From positions 694,029 through 758,028 of the forward strand of contig NZ_LN648874.1 in assembly GCF_000826185.2 (NCBI RefSeq): a DNA stretch of 64,000 nucleotides, given 5' to 3'. Within the stretch, counting starts at the first letter, position 1, and every line of letters begins with the position of its first letter. Origin of the DNA: Microbacterium gorillae (GTDB lineage Bacteria; Actinomycetota; Actinomycetes; Actinomycetales; Microbacteriaceae). Below the pieces are notes generated by a model. It was not told the DNA's origin. It made no database searches and saw nothing but the letters and a program-made list of their open reading frames with translations. Both the position numbers and the translations under genes were made by a program. This document shows, piece by piece, positions 44,091-52,431 of the stretch.

Positions 44091-45518
44091 ATGAGCACGG
44101 ACAATACCGCGGCAACCGTCGAGTTGCCGCCGATCACCCGCGACATCGATCTCAGTCCCCTGCAGCGCAAGACCGCCCGCCGTTCGGTGGCAGGAGCGGC
44201 GATCGGCAACGCGATCGAATGGTTCGACTACGGCATCTACGGGTACCTGGTCGTCTACATCTCCAGCCTGTTCTTCACCTTCGGCGATGACGCCGGGGCC
44301 CTCCCCCGGATCATGGCGCTCGCGACCTTCGCGATCTCGTTCCTGGTCCGACCGCTCGGCGGCATCATCCTCGGCCCGCTCGGCGACCGTCTCGGCCGCC
44401 AGAAGGTGCTCGTCTTCACGATCATCATGATCAGCCTGTCCACGGCGTTGATCGGCGTCCTGCCGACCTTCGACCAGGTCGGTTTCCTGGCCCCGATCCT
44501 GCTCGTTCTCCTGCGCATGGTGCAGGGCTTCTCCGCCGGTGGCGAATACGCCGGCGCGGCGGTGTTCATGGCCGAGCACGCGCCGGACAACCGCCGCGGG
44601 TTCTACGGATCGTTCCTCGAGTTCGGCACGCTCGCCGGATTCAGCGCGGCCGCCATCCTCTGCACCGTGATGACCCTGGTCGTCGGCGAGGACGGCATGA
44701 TGGCCGGCTGGTGGCGCCTGCCGTTCCTGCTCACCCTCGTGCTCGGCATCGTCGGCATGTGGATGCGACGTCACCTCGGCGAGTCCGAGACCTTCACCGA
44801 GGACTCCGCCAAGACGACCGTCAACAAGAGCGCCACGAAGGCTCTCGGCACGTTGCTGCGCGAGTACCCCGGTCAGGTGCTGAAGCTGTTCGGCTTCGTC
44901 ATCCTGATCAACGTCGCCTTCTACCTCGTGCTGACCTACATGCCGTCCTACCTCGCGGCCACGCTCGGCCACGGGGCGGCGGAGTCGAACTTCGCGCTGG
45001 TCATCATCCAGCTGCTCATGATGGCGGTGATCGTCCCGTTCGGCCGGTTGACCGACAAGATCGGTCGCAAGCCGCTGCTGATCACCGCGAGCGCCGGTTT
45101 CGTGCTGCTCTCGGTCCCCGCCGTGATGCTCATCCAGCAGGCGAGCTTCCTCGCCCAGCTGGCGGGCATCGGCATCCTCGGACTGTTCCTGGTGATGATC
45201 ATCTCGTCGATCTCGGCGACCCTGCCCGCACTGTTCCCCACCGCAGTGCGGTACTCCGGCTTCGCGATCGGCTACAACATCTCCACCGCCCTGTTCGGTG
45301 GCACGGCGGGTGTGGCGAACGAGGCCCTGATCGACGCCACCGGCAACGTCCTGATCCCGGGCTGGTACCTCACGGTGGCCGGACTCATCGGGCTCATCTC
45401 GGTCCTCACGTTCAAGGAGACCGCGGGCCGGTCGCTCCGGGGCAACGTCATCCCCGGCAGCGACGACGCGCTGCGGGTCGCCCAGGGCGAGACCCTGGTC
45501 GGACACATCAACAAGTAG
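44091..45518 (+). CDS. MHS-family MFS symporter (ProP-like)
   Basis: A 475-residue transporter of the metabolite:H+ symporter family with twelve predicted helices. It has the family opening AGAAIGNAIEWFDYGIYGY (about 34-52) and the loop LGPLGDRLGRQKVL. The middle QGFSAGGEYAGAAVFMAEHAP is also typical. ProP and its relatives take up proline, betaine and ectoine. Its place after the DoeA-like, aminotransferase and M20 genes suggests it imports the substrate they degrade. AAGGAG overlaps the previous stop. A 12-base perfect hairpin follows the gene. Confidence 0.88.
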   Translation: MSTDNTAATVELPPITRDIDLSPLQRKTARRSVAGAAIGNAIEWFDYGIYGYLVVYISSLFFTFGDDAGALPRIMALATFAISFLVRPLGGIILGPLGDRLGRQKVLVFTIIMISLSTALIGVLPTFDQVGFLAPILLVLLRMVQGFSAGGEYAGAAVFMAEHAPDNRRGFYGSFLEFGTLAGFSAAAILCTVMTLVVGEDGMMAGWWRLPFLLTLVLGIVGMWMRRHLGESETFTEDSAKTTVNKSATKALGTLLREYPGQVLKLFGFVILINVAFYLVLTYMPSYLAATLGHGAAESNFALVIIQLLMMAVIVPFGRLTDKIGRKPLLITASAGFVLLSVPAVMLIQQASFLAQLAGIGILGLFLVMIISSISATLPALFPTAVRYSGFAIGYNISTALFGGTAGVANEALIDATGNVLIPGWYLTVAGLIGLISVLTFKETAGRSLRGNVIPGSDDALRVAQGETLVGHINK

Positions 45519-45528
45519 GACCCTCGGA

Positions 45529-45560
45529 GTGGTGCGGCCCACTTCGGCGGGCCGCACCAC
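45529..45560 (+). terminator. Terminator-like hairpin after the ProP-like gene
   Basis: A perfect 12-base stem (GTGGTGCGGCCC with GGGCCGCACCAC) and an 8-base loop ACTTCGGC, without a T-run. It lies 10 bases after the transporter stop and 15 bases before the SDR start, so the SDR may be read at a lower level. Confidence 0.7.
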
Positions 45561-45575
45561 CGCGAAAGGAACACC

Positions 45576-46334
45576 ATGAGCACCACCCCCGCACGCGTCG
45601 CCCTCGTCACCGGAGCCACCTCCGGCATCGGGACCGAGATCGCCCGGCGCCTCATCGCCGACGGCTTCGCGGTGGTGGTGCACGGTCGGTCGGTGCAACG
45701 CGGCGAAGCGGTCGCCCGGGACCTCGGCCCACGCGCGACGTTCCTCGCCGCGGATCTCACCGACTCCGGCGCCGCCGAGCGCCTCGTGTCGGAGACGCTC
45801 GCTGCGCACGGACGGTTGGACGTCCTGGTCAACAACGCCGCGATCGATCACACCGGACCGTTGCTGGATGTTCCGGAAACCGAAGTGCGGACGACGTTCG
45901 AGACCAACACGTTCGGCGCCATCTGGATGCTGCAGGCCGCCGGTCGTGCCCTGCGCGCCCAGGGCGAGGGCGGGGCGATCATCAACGTCACCTCGCGTCT
46001 GGCATCCATCGGGGTGCCGACCATGTCCGTGTATTCGGCGAGCAAGGGCGCGATCCTCGCTCTCACGACCGCGGCCGCGGTCGAGCTCGCACCGCATGGC
46101 ATCCGCGTCAACGCGGTGGCACCCGGCATGACGAACACCCCGCTGTACGCCGAATGGGTCGCCGCCCAGGCCGACCCCGAGGCCACCATCCGCCACGTCG
46201 CCGGCGCGATCCCGCTGCAGCGCATCGCCGAGCCCGCCGACGTCGCCGCCGCCGTGTCCTACCTGGCCTCCCCCGGCGCTTCCTACATCACCGGCATCTC
46301 GATCCCCGTCGACGGCGGCTACCTCGCGCAGTAG
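45576..46334 (+). CDS. Short-chain dehydrogenase/reductase
   Basis: A 252-residue classical SDR. The nucleotide motif TGATSGIG is at 13-20, with NNAA at about 88-91, Ser in NVTSRLAS and the catalytic pair in YSASKGA (about 151-157). The C-terminus PVDGGYLAQ is typical. Specificity is not readable. It ends the DoeA-like operon beyond a hairpin and could reduce or oxidise a hydroxy side product such as one from 5-hydroxyectoine; that is a guess. The ATG has AAAGGA upstream. An IS element is inserted 41 bases after its stop. Confidence 0.88.
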   Translation: MSTTPARVALVTGATSGIGTEIARRLIADGFAVVVHGRSVQRGEAVARDLGPRATFLAADLTDSGAAERLVSETLAAHGRLDVLVNNAAIDHTGPLLDVPETEVRTTFETNTFGAIWMLQAAGRALRAQGEGGAIINVTSRLASIGVPTMSVYSASKGAILALTTAAAVELAPHGIRVNAVAPGMTNTPLYAEWVAAQADPEATIRHVAGAIPLQRIAEPADVAAAVSYLASPGASYITGISIPVDGGYLAQ

Positions 46335-46342
46335 CCCTCCCG

Positions 46343-46367
46343 TCGCTCCCACTCGCGACAGTTCCGC
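46343..46367. repeat. Left half of an intergenic palindrome cut by the IS element
   Basis: TCGCTCCCAC then CGCGACAGTTCCG matches the left part of the palindrome beside the tRNA-like gene (34276-34299) with only two differences. The expected second arm is missing. After the IS, a GGGAGCGA sequence (about 47670-47677) may be the remnant of that arm, followed by a further partial copy (TCGCTCCCACTCC). Confidence 0.65.
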
Positions 46368-46375
46368 CCGGGCCG

Positions 46376-47643
46376 TCTCAGGTGGTCAGCGCAACACCTC
46401 GTTTGAGGAGGTTGCTGTGGAGTGGGGTGTGTGGTCGGTGGCTTTGTCTCGATTGGCGCGTGGCGCATCGACGATCGAGGCGGCGGAGGGTCTCGGGGTA
46501 TCGCGCTACGGGGTGTCGTTGTGGGCCAGACTCGCGGGCATGGAGTTGGTCAGGGGACGCGGTGGTGGTGTTCGAGGACCTCGTGTGGACGCGGAGCGCG
46601 TCGCGCCGCCGGTGGGGCGTTCGTATCGGCGATTGACGCTCGCTGATCGTGCCTTCGTGCAGGCCGCGCGGGGGCTGAGACCACCGGTGTCGATTCGGAA
46701 GATCGCGGGCGAGCTGGGGGTGGCGCCCTCGACGATCTCGCGAGAGTTGCGCGCTCACCGTGTGAAATTCCATGCCGGTCAGTGGCGGTATCACGCGGAA
46801 GCCGCTCATCAGGTCGCGCTGCGAGACCGGGAACGAGTCCGACCCCGACGGCTGGACGATCCCGTGCTCCGAGACGCGGTCGTGGCACGCTTGAACGACA
46901 AGCTCTCTCCGCAGCAGGTCGCGGCCGAGCTGAAGACGCAGTTCCCCGACAGGCCGGAGATGCACGTGTCTCACGAAACGATCTACCAAGCCCTCTACGT
47001 TCAGGGCTACGGGACGTTGCGGCATGAGCTCACCGTTGCCAAGGCCCTTCGTTCCGGACGCGCCGGCAGGAAACCGCAATCCAAGCTTCCCCGTCGCGAC
47101 AGCCGGCCGTGGCTCGACGGAGCACGGATCAGTGAACGGCCCGCGGAGGCCGCTGATCGGGCCGTTCCGGGGCACTGGGAAGGGGATCTCGTCGTCGGGC
47201 CGAACAACTCTGGCATCATCACCCTGATCGAGCGACGCTCCCGCTACGTCATGCTCGGCCGGCTCCCCGGCAGCCGCGATTCCACGACCGTGATCGATGT
47301 TCTGCAACAGATGATCGAACGCCTTCCGGAGACGTTGTTCGCCTCGATCACGTGGGACCAAGGCACCGAAATGGCCCGCCACGCAGACTTCACCATCGCG
47401 ACGGGATGCCCCGTATTCTTCGCCGACCCGCACTCGCCCTGGCAACGCCCCACCAACGAGAACGTCAACGGCTTGATCCGCGACTTCTACCCCAAAGGCA
47501 CCGACTTCAACCACGTCACCGACGCCGATCTCGCCGAAGCAGAACGCCTCCTCAACCGCCGCCCCCGACACATCCTGGACTGGCGCAAACCCCGCGAAGT
47601 ACTCTTCGAGAACATCACCGGTGTTGCACTAGCCACCTGAGAC
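46376..47643 (+). mobile_element. IS30-family insertion sequence, complete
   Basis: The 1268-bp element is bounded by 24-base imperfect inverted repeats: left 46376-46399 (beginning GTCTCAGGTGGTCAGCGCAA) and right 47620-47643, pairing at 21 of 24 positions. The single transposase gene fills the inside and its stop lies in the right repeat. I cannot see a convincing short target duplication at the edges. It sits between the SDR gene and the beta-helix protein gene, inside an intergenic palindrome, and breaks no coding sequence. Confidence 0.9.
46417..47640 (+). CDS. IS30-family transposase
   Basis: A 407-residue transposase of the IS30 type. N-terminal HTH regions lie at about 15-40 and 90-110 (IRKIAGELGVAPSTISREL). 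The DDE catalytic core (RNase H fold) has the first Asp in GHWEGDLVVG (about 251-260), the second in TWDQGTEM (about 311) and the Glu in PTNENVNGLIRDF (about 351). The reading frame is full length and all three acidic residues are present, so it may still be active. The GTG start has GAGGAGG upstream, inside the element. Confidence 0.93.
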   Translation: MEWGVWSVALSRLARGASTIEAAEGLGVSRYGVSLWARLAGMELVRGRGGGVRGPRVDAERVAPPVGRSYRRLTLADRAFVQAARGLRPPVSIRKIAGELGVAPSTISRELRAHRVKFHAGQWRYHAEAAHQVALRDRERVRPRRLDDPVLRDAVVARLNDKLSPQQVAAELKTQFPDRPEMHVSHETIYQALYVQGYGTLRHELTVAKALRSGRAGRKPQSKLPRRDSRPWLDGARISERPAEAADRAVPGHWEGDLVVGPNNSGIITLIERRSRYVMLGRLPGSRDSTTVIDVLQQMIERLPETLFASITWDQGTEMARHADFTIATGCPVFFADPHSPWQRPTNENVNGLIRDFYPKGTDFNHVTDADLAEAERLLNRRPRHILDWRKPREVLFENITGVALAT

Positions 47644-47736
47644 CGCCCCGCGCGCTTCTGCGTTGTTCGGGAGCGATCCTCCGCTCGCTCCCACTCCATG
47701 CCGGAATCCGACGGCAGACGTGCCGGGGGACAAGAA

Positions 47737-47766
47737 CGCGGGGCGTCGCCGTGGCGACGCCCCGCG
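47737..47766 (-). terminator. Terminator of the beta-helix protein gene
   Basis: A perfect 14-base stem (CGCGGGGCGTCGCC with GGCGACGCCCCGCG) and a 2-base centre. It lies 14 bases beyond the stop of the minus-strand gene. Confidence 0.8.
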
Positions 47767-47780
47767 CGTGGGGGATCAGA

Positions 47781-49826
47781 TCACTTCACCGAGACCACGA
47801 TGGCTCCGGTGTAGGTGACGCCGGACTGGACCGCGGTCTTCACACCGTCGACCGTGACCGTGACCGTCTTGCCCTTCGCCGCAGCGAGGTGGGAGGACGC
47901 GTCCACGGTCAGGCTGGACAGGTGGGAGGTACCGGTGACGGTCCATGTGGAGCCGGCGCTCAGAGCGACGATCACACCGTTGTTGACCACCGGCGACACG
48001 GTGTTGGAGACTACGCCGAGCTGGCGGTAGTCGGCCGCGGTGATGGTGCTCTGCGCGTGCTTCGTCGTCGACGCCGACACCACACCGGTCAGCTTCGTTC
48101 CGCTGAGGTTCACGACGAGGTTGCGCGGCTGCGCCGGACCCATGCCGCCGATGTCACCGCGCATGCCGTTGAAGAAGTCGCCCGTGAGCGTCGTCTTCGT
48201 GAACGTCGTGACGGCGTCGGTGTTGTGAACGGCGGAGACATCGAACGTCGAGTTCTTCGCGACGGCCGCCGTCGGCTCGGTGTAGACGCCGGTGTTGAGC
48301 ATCTCGGACGTCTGGGGACCCGGGTCGTCGTTCTCCATCATCTGCATCATCACGCCGTTGCGGGCCTTCAGACTCGCCCCCTGTGAACCGTCGACGTTCA
48401 CCGTGATCTGCTGACCCTTGTCCAGGAACATCGTCTCGTCGGTGGTGACCTTCGTCCGGCCGGTGATGGTGACGTCTCCGGAGTTGTGCCACATCCAACC
48501 GAAGCGGTCGGAGTCGATCGTCGTCGCCTTGACGGGGATCTTCGCGAGCTCCTTCGCGGACAGGCCGAGACCGAGGCTGTCATTCGCGGCCGCCACGGCC
48601 TGTTTGGTGCTGTCACCGTAGGTCGCACGTCCTCCGGTCATGATCGTGGCGTAGGACTTCACGTCGAAGTCCGACCCCAGGAACAGCTCGGTGGCGTTGC
48701 CGATCACGTACGAGCCGTACCCGTCCTTGCCGAAGTTCGCGATCTTCGAATCGATCGCGGTCAGCTTCTGGTTCTGACCGGTGTCGACCGACAGCGCACC
48801 CCAGTTCTCGCTCGCGATCGACGAGGAGATGTACGTCGCCTGCGTGTTCTGGCCGAGGACGTTCGTGGAACGGTTGTTCCCGCTGATGCCGAGCATCCAC
48901 GGCGCCTGTTCCATGTAGCTGAGGTTCACGGAAGGCGCATAGTCGCTCGGCATCATGCCGTCGGACGTGCGGATGCTCGAGTTCTTGACGACGACGTTCG
49001 CCCCGCCGTCAGCGATGATCGCGGCTCGCACCACACCCTTGTTCGTGATCTGCGCGCCGTCGATGACGAGCTTCGTGCTCACGCCGGTGCCGATGATGCT
49101 CGCGCCCATTCCGGAGAAGTCGCTTCGACCGTTGCCGGTCATCGTGATCCTCGGGTTCACGAGCGTGTAGTTCCGGTCCACGATGTAGACGCCGTTGAAC
49201 GCCTCACCGGTGGAGGTCAGCGAAAGGTTCTTCGCACTGTCGTTCGTGATCTGGCCCTTCACCGCGGAGGCGACGGACTTCGCGTCGTCCACACCGTTCG
49301 CGCCCACGTACAGGGCCTGGCGGAAGTCGAAGGTCAGACCGTTGAACAGCACCGGGTTCTTCGTCGCGACCGTGAGCACGACATCACCACGGTAGGTTCC
49401 GGGCTGGATCGTGGTCTCGTTCGACTTCGTCGTGGCGAGCTTCTGGCCGGTCTCGACCCCGTTGACCGTGAGCGTGAGCACCGAGCCCTCGGGGGCGACG
49501 AGAGCTCCACCGGAGCGGACGGTCAGCGAACTGAGTCTGGTGGTCTTCGTGATGACGGCGGTCTGCCCGGACGCCACGGTGAGGGACTTGCCCTGGTTCT
49601 GGCCCTGACCGTTGCCCTGGCCCTGACCATTGCCGTTGCCGTTGCCGTTGCCGTTGCCTTGACCGTTTCCGTTGCCGGCGGAAACGACACCCGCCGTTGC
49701 CGCCTGCGCGGGGATCGTGCCGCCCAGAATGGCTGCGGCGGAGAGGGTGAGTGCCGCCGTGCACGCGATGAGCTTCCGGCGGTGGAGTACTCCGACGCTC
49801 GGCGTCGGTTGGGAGGTGCGCTTCAC
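47781..49826 (-). CDS. Large secreted beta-helix-like protein with Gly/Asn/Gln-rich linker
   Basis: A 681-residue secreted protein of no named family that I recognise. A signal peptide (1-42: basic KLI then a hydrophobic core ending AQA) is followed by a Gly/Asn/Gln repeat linker (about 51-79). The rest is rich in short Thr/Ser/Asn/Val strands, as in right-handed beta-helix adhesins (for example TGNGRSDFSGMGASIIGTG and NVVVKNSSIRTSD). The region after the linker (about 81-153) and the last 65 residues are related to each other: both have a LSSLTV strand, then a T-V-x-G-V motif and a final tY-x-G-x-x-x-V. No sorting motif or lyase residues are evident. I chose the GTG at 49826 (GAAGGGA upstream). 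Confidence 0.72.
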   Translation of the reverse strand: MKRTSQPTPSVGVLHRRKLIACTAALTLSAAAILGGTIPAQAATAGVVSAGNGNGQGNGNGNGNGNGQGQGNGQGQNQGKSLTVASGQTAVITKTTRLSSLTVRSGGALVAPEGSVLTLTVNGVETGQKLATTKSNETTIQPGTYRGDVVLTVATKNPVLFNGLTFDFRQALYVGANGVDDAKSVASAVKGQITNDSAKNLSLTSTGEAFNGVYIVDRNYTLVNPRITMTGNGRSDFSGMGASIIGTGVSTKLVIDGAQITNKGVVRAAIIADGGANVVVKNSSIRTSDGMMPSDYAPSVNLSYMEQAPWMLGISGNNRSTNVLGQNTQATYISSSIASENWGALSVDTGQNQKLTAIDSKIANFGKDGYGSYVIGNATELFLGSDFDVKSYATIMTGGRATYGDSTKQAVAAANDSLGLGLSAKELAKIPVKATTIDSDRFGWMWHNSGDVTITGRTKVTTDETMFLDKGQQITVNVDGSQGASLKARNGVMMQMMENDDPGPQTSEMLNTGVYTEPTAAVAKNSTFDVSAVHNTDAVTTFTKTTLTGDFFNGMRGDIGGMGPAQPRNLVVNLSGTKLTGVVSASTTKHAQSTITAADYRQLGVVSNTVSPVVNNGVIVALSAGSTWTVTGTSHLSSLTVDASSHLAAAKGKTVTVTVDGVKTAVQSGVTYTGAIVVSVK

Positions 49827-49981
49827 AACGAATGTCCCTTCAATGAGGTGCGACGGCTTTGTCGCGGCCCCAGTGAACGGCGCGATCGGTTGCGGCCACC
49901 AGCCGACGACGGCGATACCAGTCATCGCTGACAGACCCCGCCGAACGGAGTATGGCCTCGGCGCCCGCAGAACCCCACGGA

Positions 49982-49995
49982 GGGGCATATGCCCC
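49982..49995. terminator. Short perfect palindrome downstream of the UvrA-like gene
   Basis: GGGGCATATGCCCC is a perfect 14-base palindrome 9 bases beyond the UvrA-like stop (minus strand). It could be a weak terminator stem or a protein-binding site. The rest of the 49827-50003 spacer holds the promoter of the secreted protein and no other feature I can support. Confidence 0.35.
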
Positions 49996-50003
49996 GAAGG
50001 GAA

Positions 50004-52361
50004 TCAGCTCACGTACGCCGCGAGATGTTCACCCGTGAGGGTCGTCCGAGCAACCACGAGGTCCGCCGGCGTCCCTTCGAACACCACGCGACCACCATCC
50101 GCGCCGGCGCCCGGGCCCAGGTCGATGATCCAGTCGGCATGCGCCATCACCGCCTGGTGGTGCTCCACCACGATCACCGACTTCCCGGAATCGACCAGAC
50201 GGTCCAGGAGCCCGAGGAGGTTGTCCACATCCGCCAGATGCAGTCCGATGGTGGGCTCGTCCAGAATGTAGACCTCGCCCGAATCGCCCATCTGCGACGC
50301 GAGCTTCAGTCTCTGACGCTCGCCGCCGGACAGGGTGGTCAGGGGCTGTCCGAGGCTGAGGTAGCCGAGTCCGACGTCCGCCAGCCGCGCGAGGATCCGG
50401 TGCGCGGCGGGCAGCTTCGCCTCACCGGCGCCGAAGAACTCCTCGGCCGCGGCCACCGGCATGGACAGGACCTCGCTGATGTCCTTGCCACCGAAGTGGT
50501 ACTGCAGCACCTCGGTGTCGAACCTCTTGCCCTCGCACACCTCGCACACCGTCTCGACCGTGGCCATGATGCCGAGGTCGGTGTAGATGACGCCGGCGCC
50601 GTTGCAGTTCGGACAGGCGCCCTCGGAGTTCGCGGAGAACAGCGCGGGCTTGACCCCGTTCGCTTTCGCGAAGGCCTTGCGGATGTGCTCGAGCAACCCC
50701 GTGTAGGTGGCCGGGTTGCTGCGCCGGGACCCGCGGATCGGCGTCTGATCGATGGACACCACGCCGTCACGCTTGTCCAAGGACCCGTGCACGAGGGAGC
50801 TCTTGCCCGACCCGGCGACGCCGGTCATGACCACGAGCACCCCGAGGGGCACGTTCACGTCCACGTCCTGCAGGTTGTGCAGGTCGGCGCCCCGGATCTC
50901 CAACGCTCCGGTGGACGCGCGCACATCGTCCTTCACGGTGACGCGGTAGTCCAGGTGTCGACCGGTCAGGGTGTCCGAGGCGCGCAGCTCGTCGACGGTG
51001 CCCGTGAACGTCACCTCGCCACCGTTCGCGCCGGCACCCGGACCGAGGTCGACCACGTGGTCGGCGATCGCGATGGTCTCCGGCTTGTGCTCGACCACGA
51101 GGACGGTGTTGCCCTTGTCACGCAGCCGCAGCAGCAACTCGTTCATGCGCTGGATGTCGTGCGGGTGCAGTCCGACCGTCGGCTCATCGAACACGTACGT
51201 GACATCGGTGAGCGATGACCCCAGGTGCCGGATCATCTTCGTCCGCTGCGCCTCGCCGCCGGACAGCGTGCCGGCCGGCCGATCGAGGGACAGGTAGCCG
51301 AGTCCGATGTCGACGAAATTGTCCAGGGTGTCCTGCAGGCTCTCCAGCAGCGGACCGACGGACGGCTCGTCAAGGCCGCGGACCCACTCGGCGAGATCGC
51401 TGATCTGCATCGCGCAGGCGTCCGCGATCGAGATCCCGGCGACTTTCGACGAGCGTGCGGCCGCGGACAGACGGGTGCCGCCGCACTCCGGACACGTGAT
51501 GAACGTGACCGCGCGATCGACGAACGCGCGGACGTGCGCCTGCATCGCGTCGCGGTCCTTCGACAGCATCGACTTCTGGATGCGCGGGACCAGGCCCTCG
51601 TACGTCAGGTTGATCTTGTCGATCTTGACCTTGACCGCATCCTTGTAGAGGAAGTCGTCCAGCTGTCGCTTCGTGAAGTCCTTCACCGGAACCCGGGGGT
51701 CGAAGAACCCGGACTCGCCGTAGATGCGGGTCGACCAGCCGTCCGGTGTGTAGCCGGGCACCAGAATCGCCCCCTCGTAGAGCGAGAGCTCCGGGTCGTA
51801 CACCTGCGCGAGATCGATGTCGTTGACGGTGCCCATGCCCTCACAGCGCGGACACTGGCCGCCGAGGATCGCGAACTCCCGCCGCTCCTTGACGGTGCGT
51901 CCGGCCTTCTCCACCGTGACGGCGCCGGCACCGGAGACCGACGCGACGTTGAACGAGAACGCCTGCGGCGAGCCGATGTGCGGCTCCCCCAGACGCGAGA
52001 ACAGGATGCGCAGCATCGCGTTGACGTCGGTGGCGGTGCCGACGGTGGAGCGGACGTTGGCCCCCATCCGCTCCTGGTCCACGATGATCGCCGTGGTCAG
52101 GCCCTCCAGCACGTCCACGTCCGGACGCGCCAGGTTCGGCATGAACCCCTGCACGAACGTCGAGTACGTCTCGTTGATCATGCGCTGCGACTCGGCCGCG
52201 ATCGTGTCGAACACGAGCGAGCTCTTGCCGGAGCCGGAGACACCCGTGAACACCGTGAGCCGGCGCTTCGGAATCTCCAGATCGATCCCGCGCAGGTTGT
52301 TCTCCCGGGCTCCGATGACACGGATGACGTCGTGACCGTCGGCGATGTGCGGCTCGCTCAT
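50004..52361 (-). CDS. UvrA-like ABC ATPase (class II, short UvrA)
   Basis: A 785-residue tandem ABC ATPase of the UvrA family. Fold 1: Walker A GVSGSGKSSLVFD near 39, signature LSGGEAQR near 389. Fold 2: Walker A GVAGSGKSSLVHG near 520, signature LSGGERQR near 702. Zinc-finger cysteines are seen (CPRCEG, CPECGG, CPNCNG with CEVCEG). It is shorter than housekeeping UvrA (about 950 residues), as expected for class II UvrA, which lacks the UvrB-binding part. These act in tolerance to DNA-damaging antibiotics or as auxiliary repair proteins. The ATG at 52361 has GGAGA upstream. Confidence 0.88.
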   Translation of the reverse strand: MSEPHIADGHDVIRVIGARENNLRGIDLEIPKRRLTVFTGVSGSGKSSLVFDTIAAESQRMINETYSTFVQGFMPNLARPDVDVLEGLTTAIIVDQERMGANVRSTVGTATDVNAMLRILFSRLGEPHIGSPQAFSFNVASVSGAGAVTVEKAGRTVKERREFAILGGQCPRCEGMGTVNDIDLAQVYDPELSLYEGAILVPGYTPDGWSTRIYGESGFFDPRVPVKDFTKRQLDDFLYKDAVKVKIDKINLTYEGLVPRIQKSMLSKDRDAMQAHVRAFVDRAVTFITCPECGGTRLSAAARSSKVAGISIADACAMQISDLAEWVRGLDEPSVGPLLESLQDTLDNFVDIGLGYLSLDRPAGTLSGGEAQRTKMIRHLGSSLTDVTYVFDEPTVGLHPHDIQRMNELLLRLRDKGNTVLVVEHKPETIAIADHVVDLGPGAGANGGEVTFTGTVDELRASDTLTGRHLDYRVTVKDDVRASTGALEIRGADLHNLQDVDVNVPLGVLVVMTGVAGSGKSSLVHGSLDKRDGVVSIDQTPIRGSRRSNPATYTGLLEHIRKAFAKANGVKPALFSANSEGACPNCNGAGVIYTDLGIMATVETVCEVCEGKRFDTEVLQYHFGGKDISEVLSMPVAAAEEFFGAGEAKLPAAHRILARLADVGLGYLSLGQPLTTLSGGERQRLKLASQMGDSGEVYILDEPTIGLHLADVDNLLGLLDRLVDSGKSVIVVEHHQAVMAHADWIIDLGPGAGADGGRVVFEGTPADLVVARTTLTGEHLAAYVS

Positions 52362-52431
52362 GTGCTTCTCCCGGGGACAGGGCGCTTTCGCGCAGATTCG
52401 ATCCAACCATGGGTCGCCGACCCCGAGCCGT

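Noticed and set aside
44025..46352. A 775-codon open frame on the minus strand opposite the ProP-like transporter and SDR
   Set aside because: It is antisense to two well-supported genes and its composition is typical of a high-GC shadow frame.
46371..47648. Target-site duplication of the IS30 element
   Set aside because: The bases flanking the inverted repeats (…GGGCC and CGCCC…) do not give a convincing 2-3 base direct repeat, so none is claimed.
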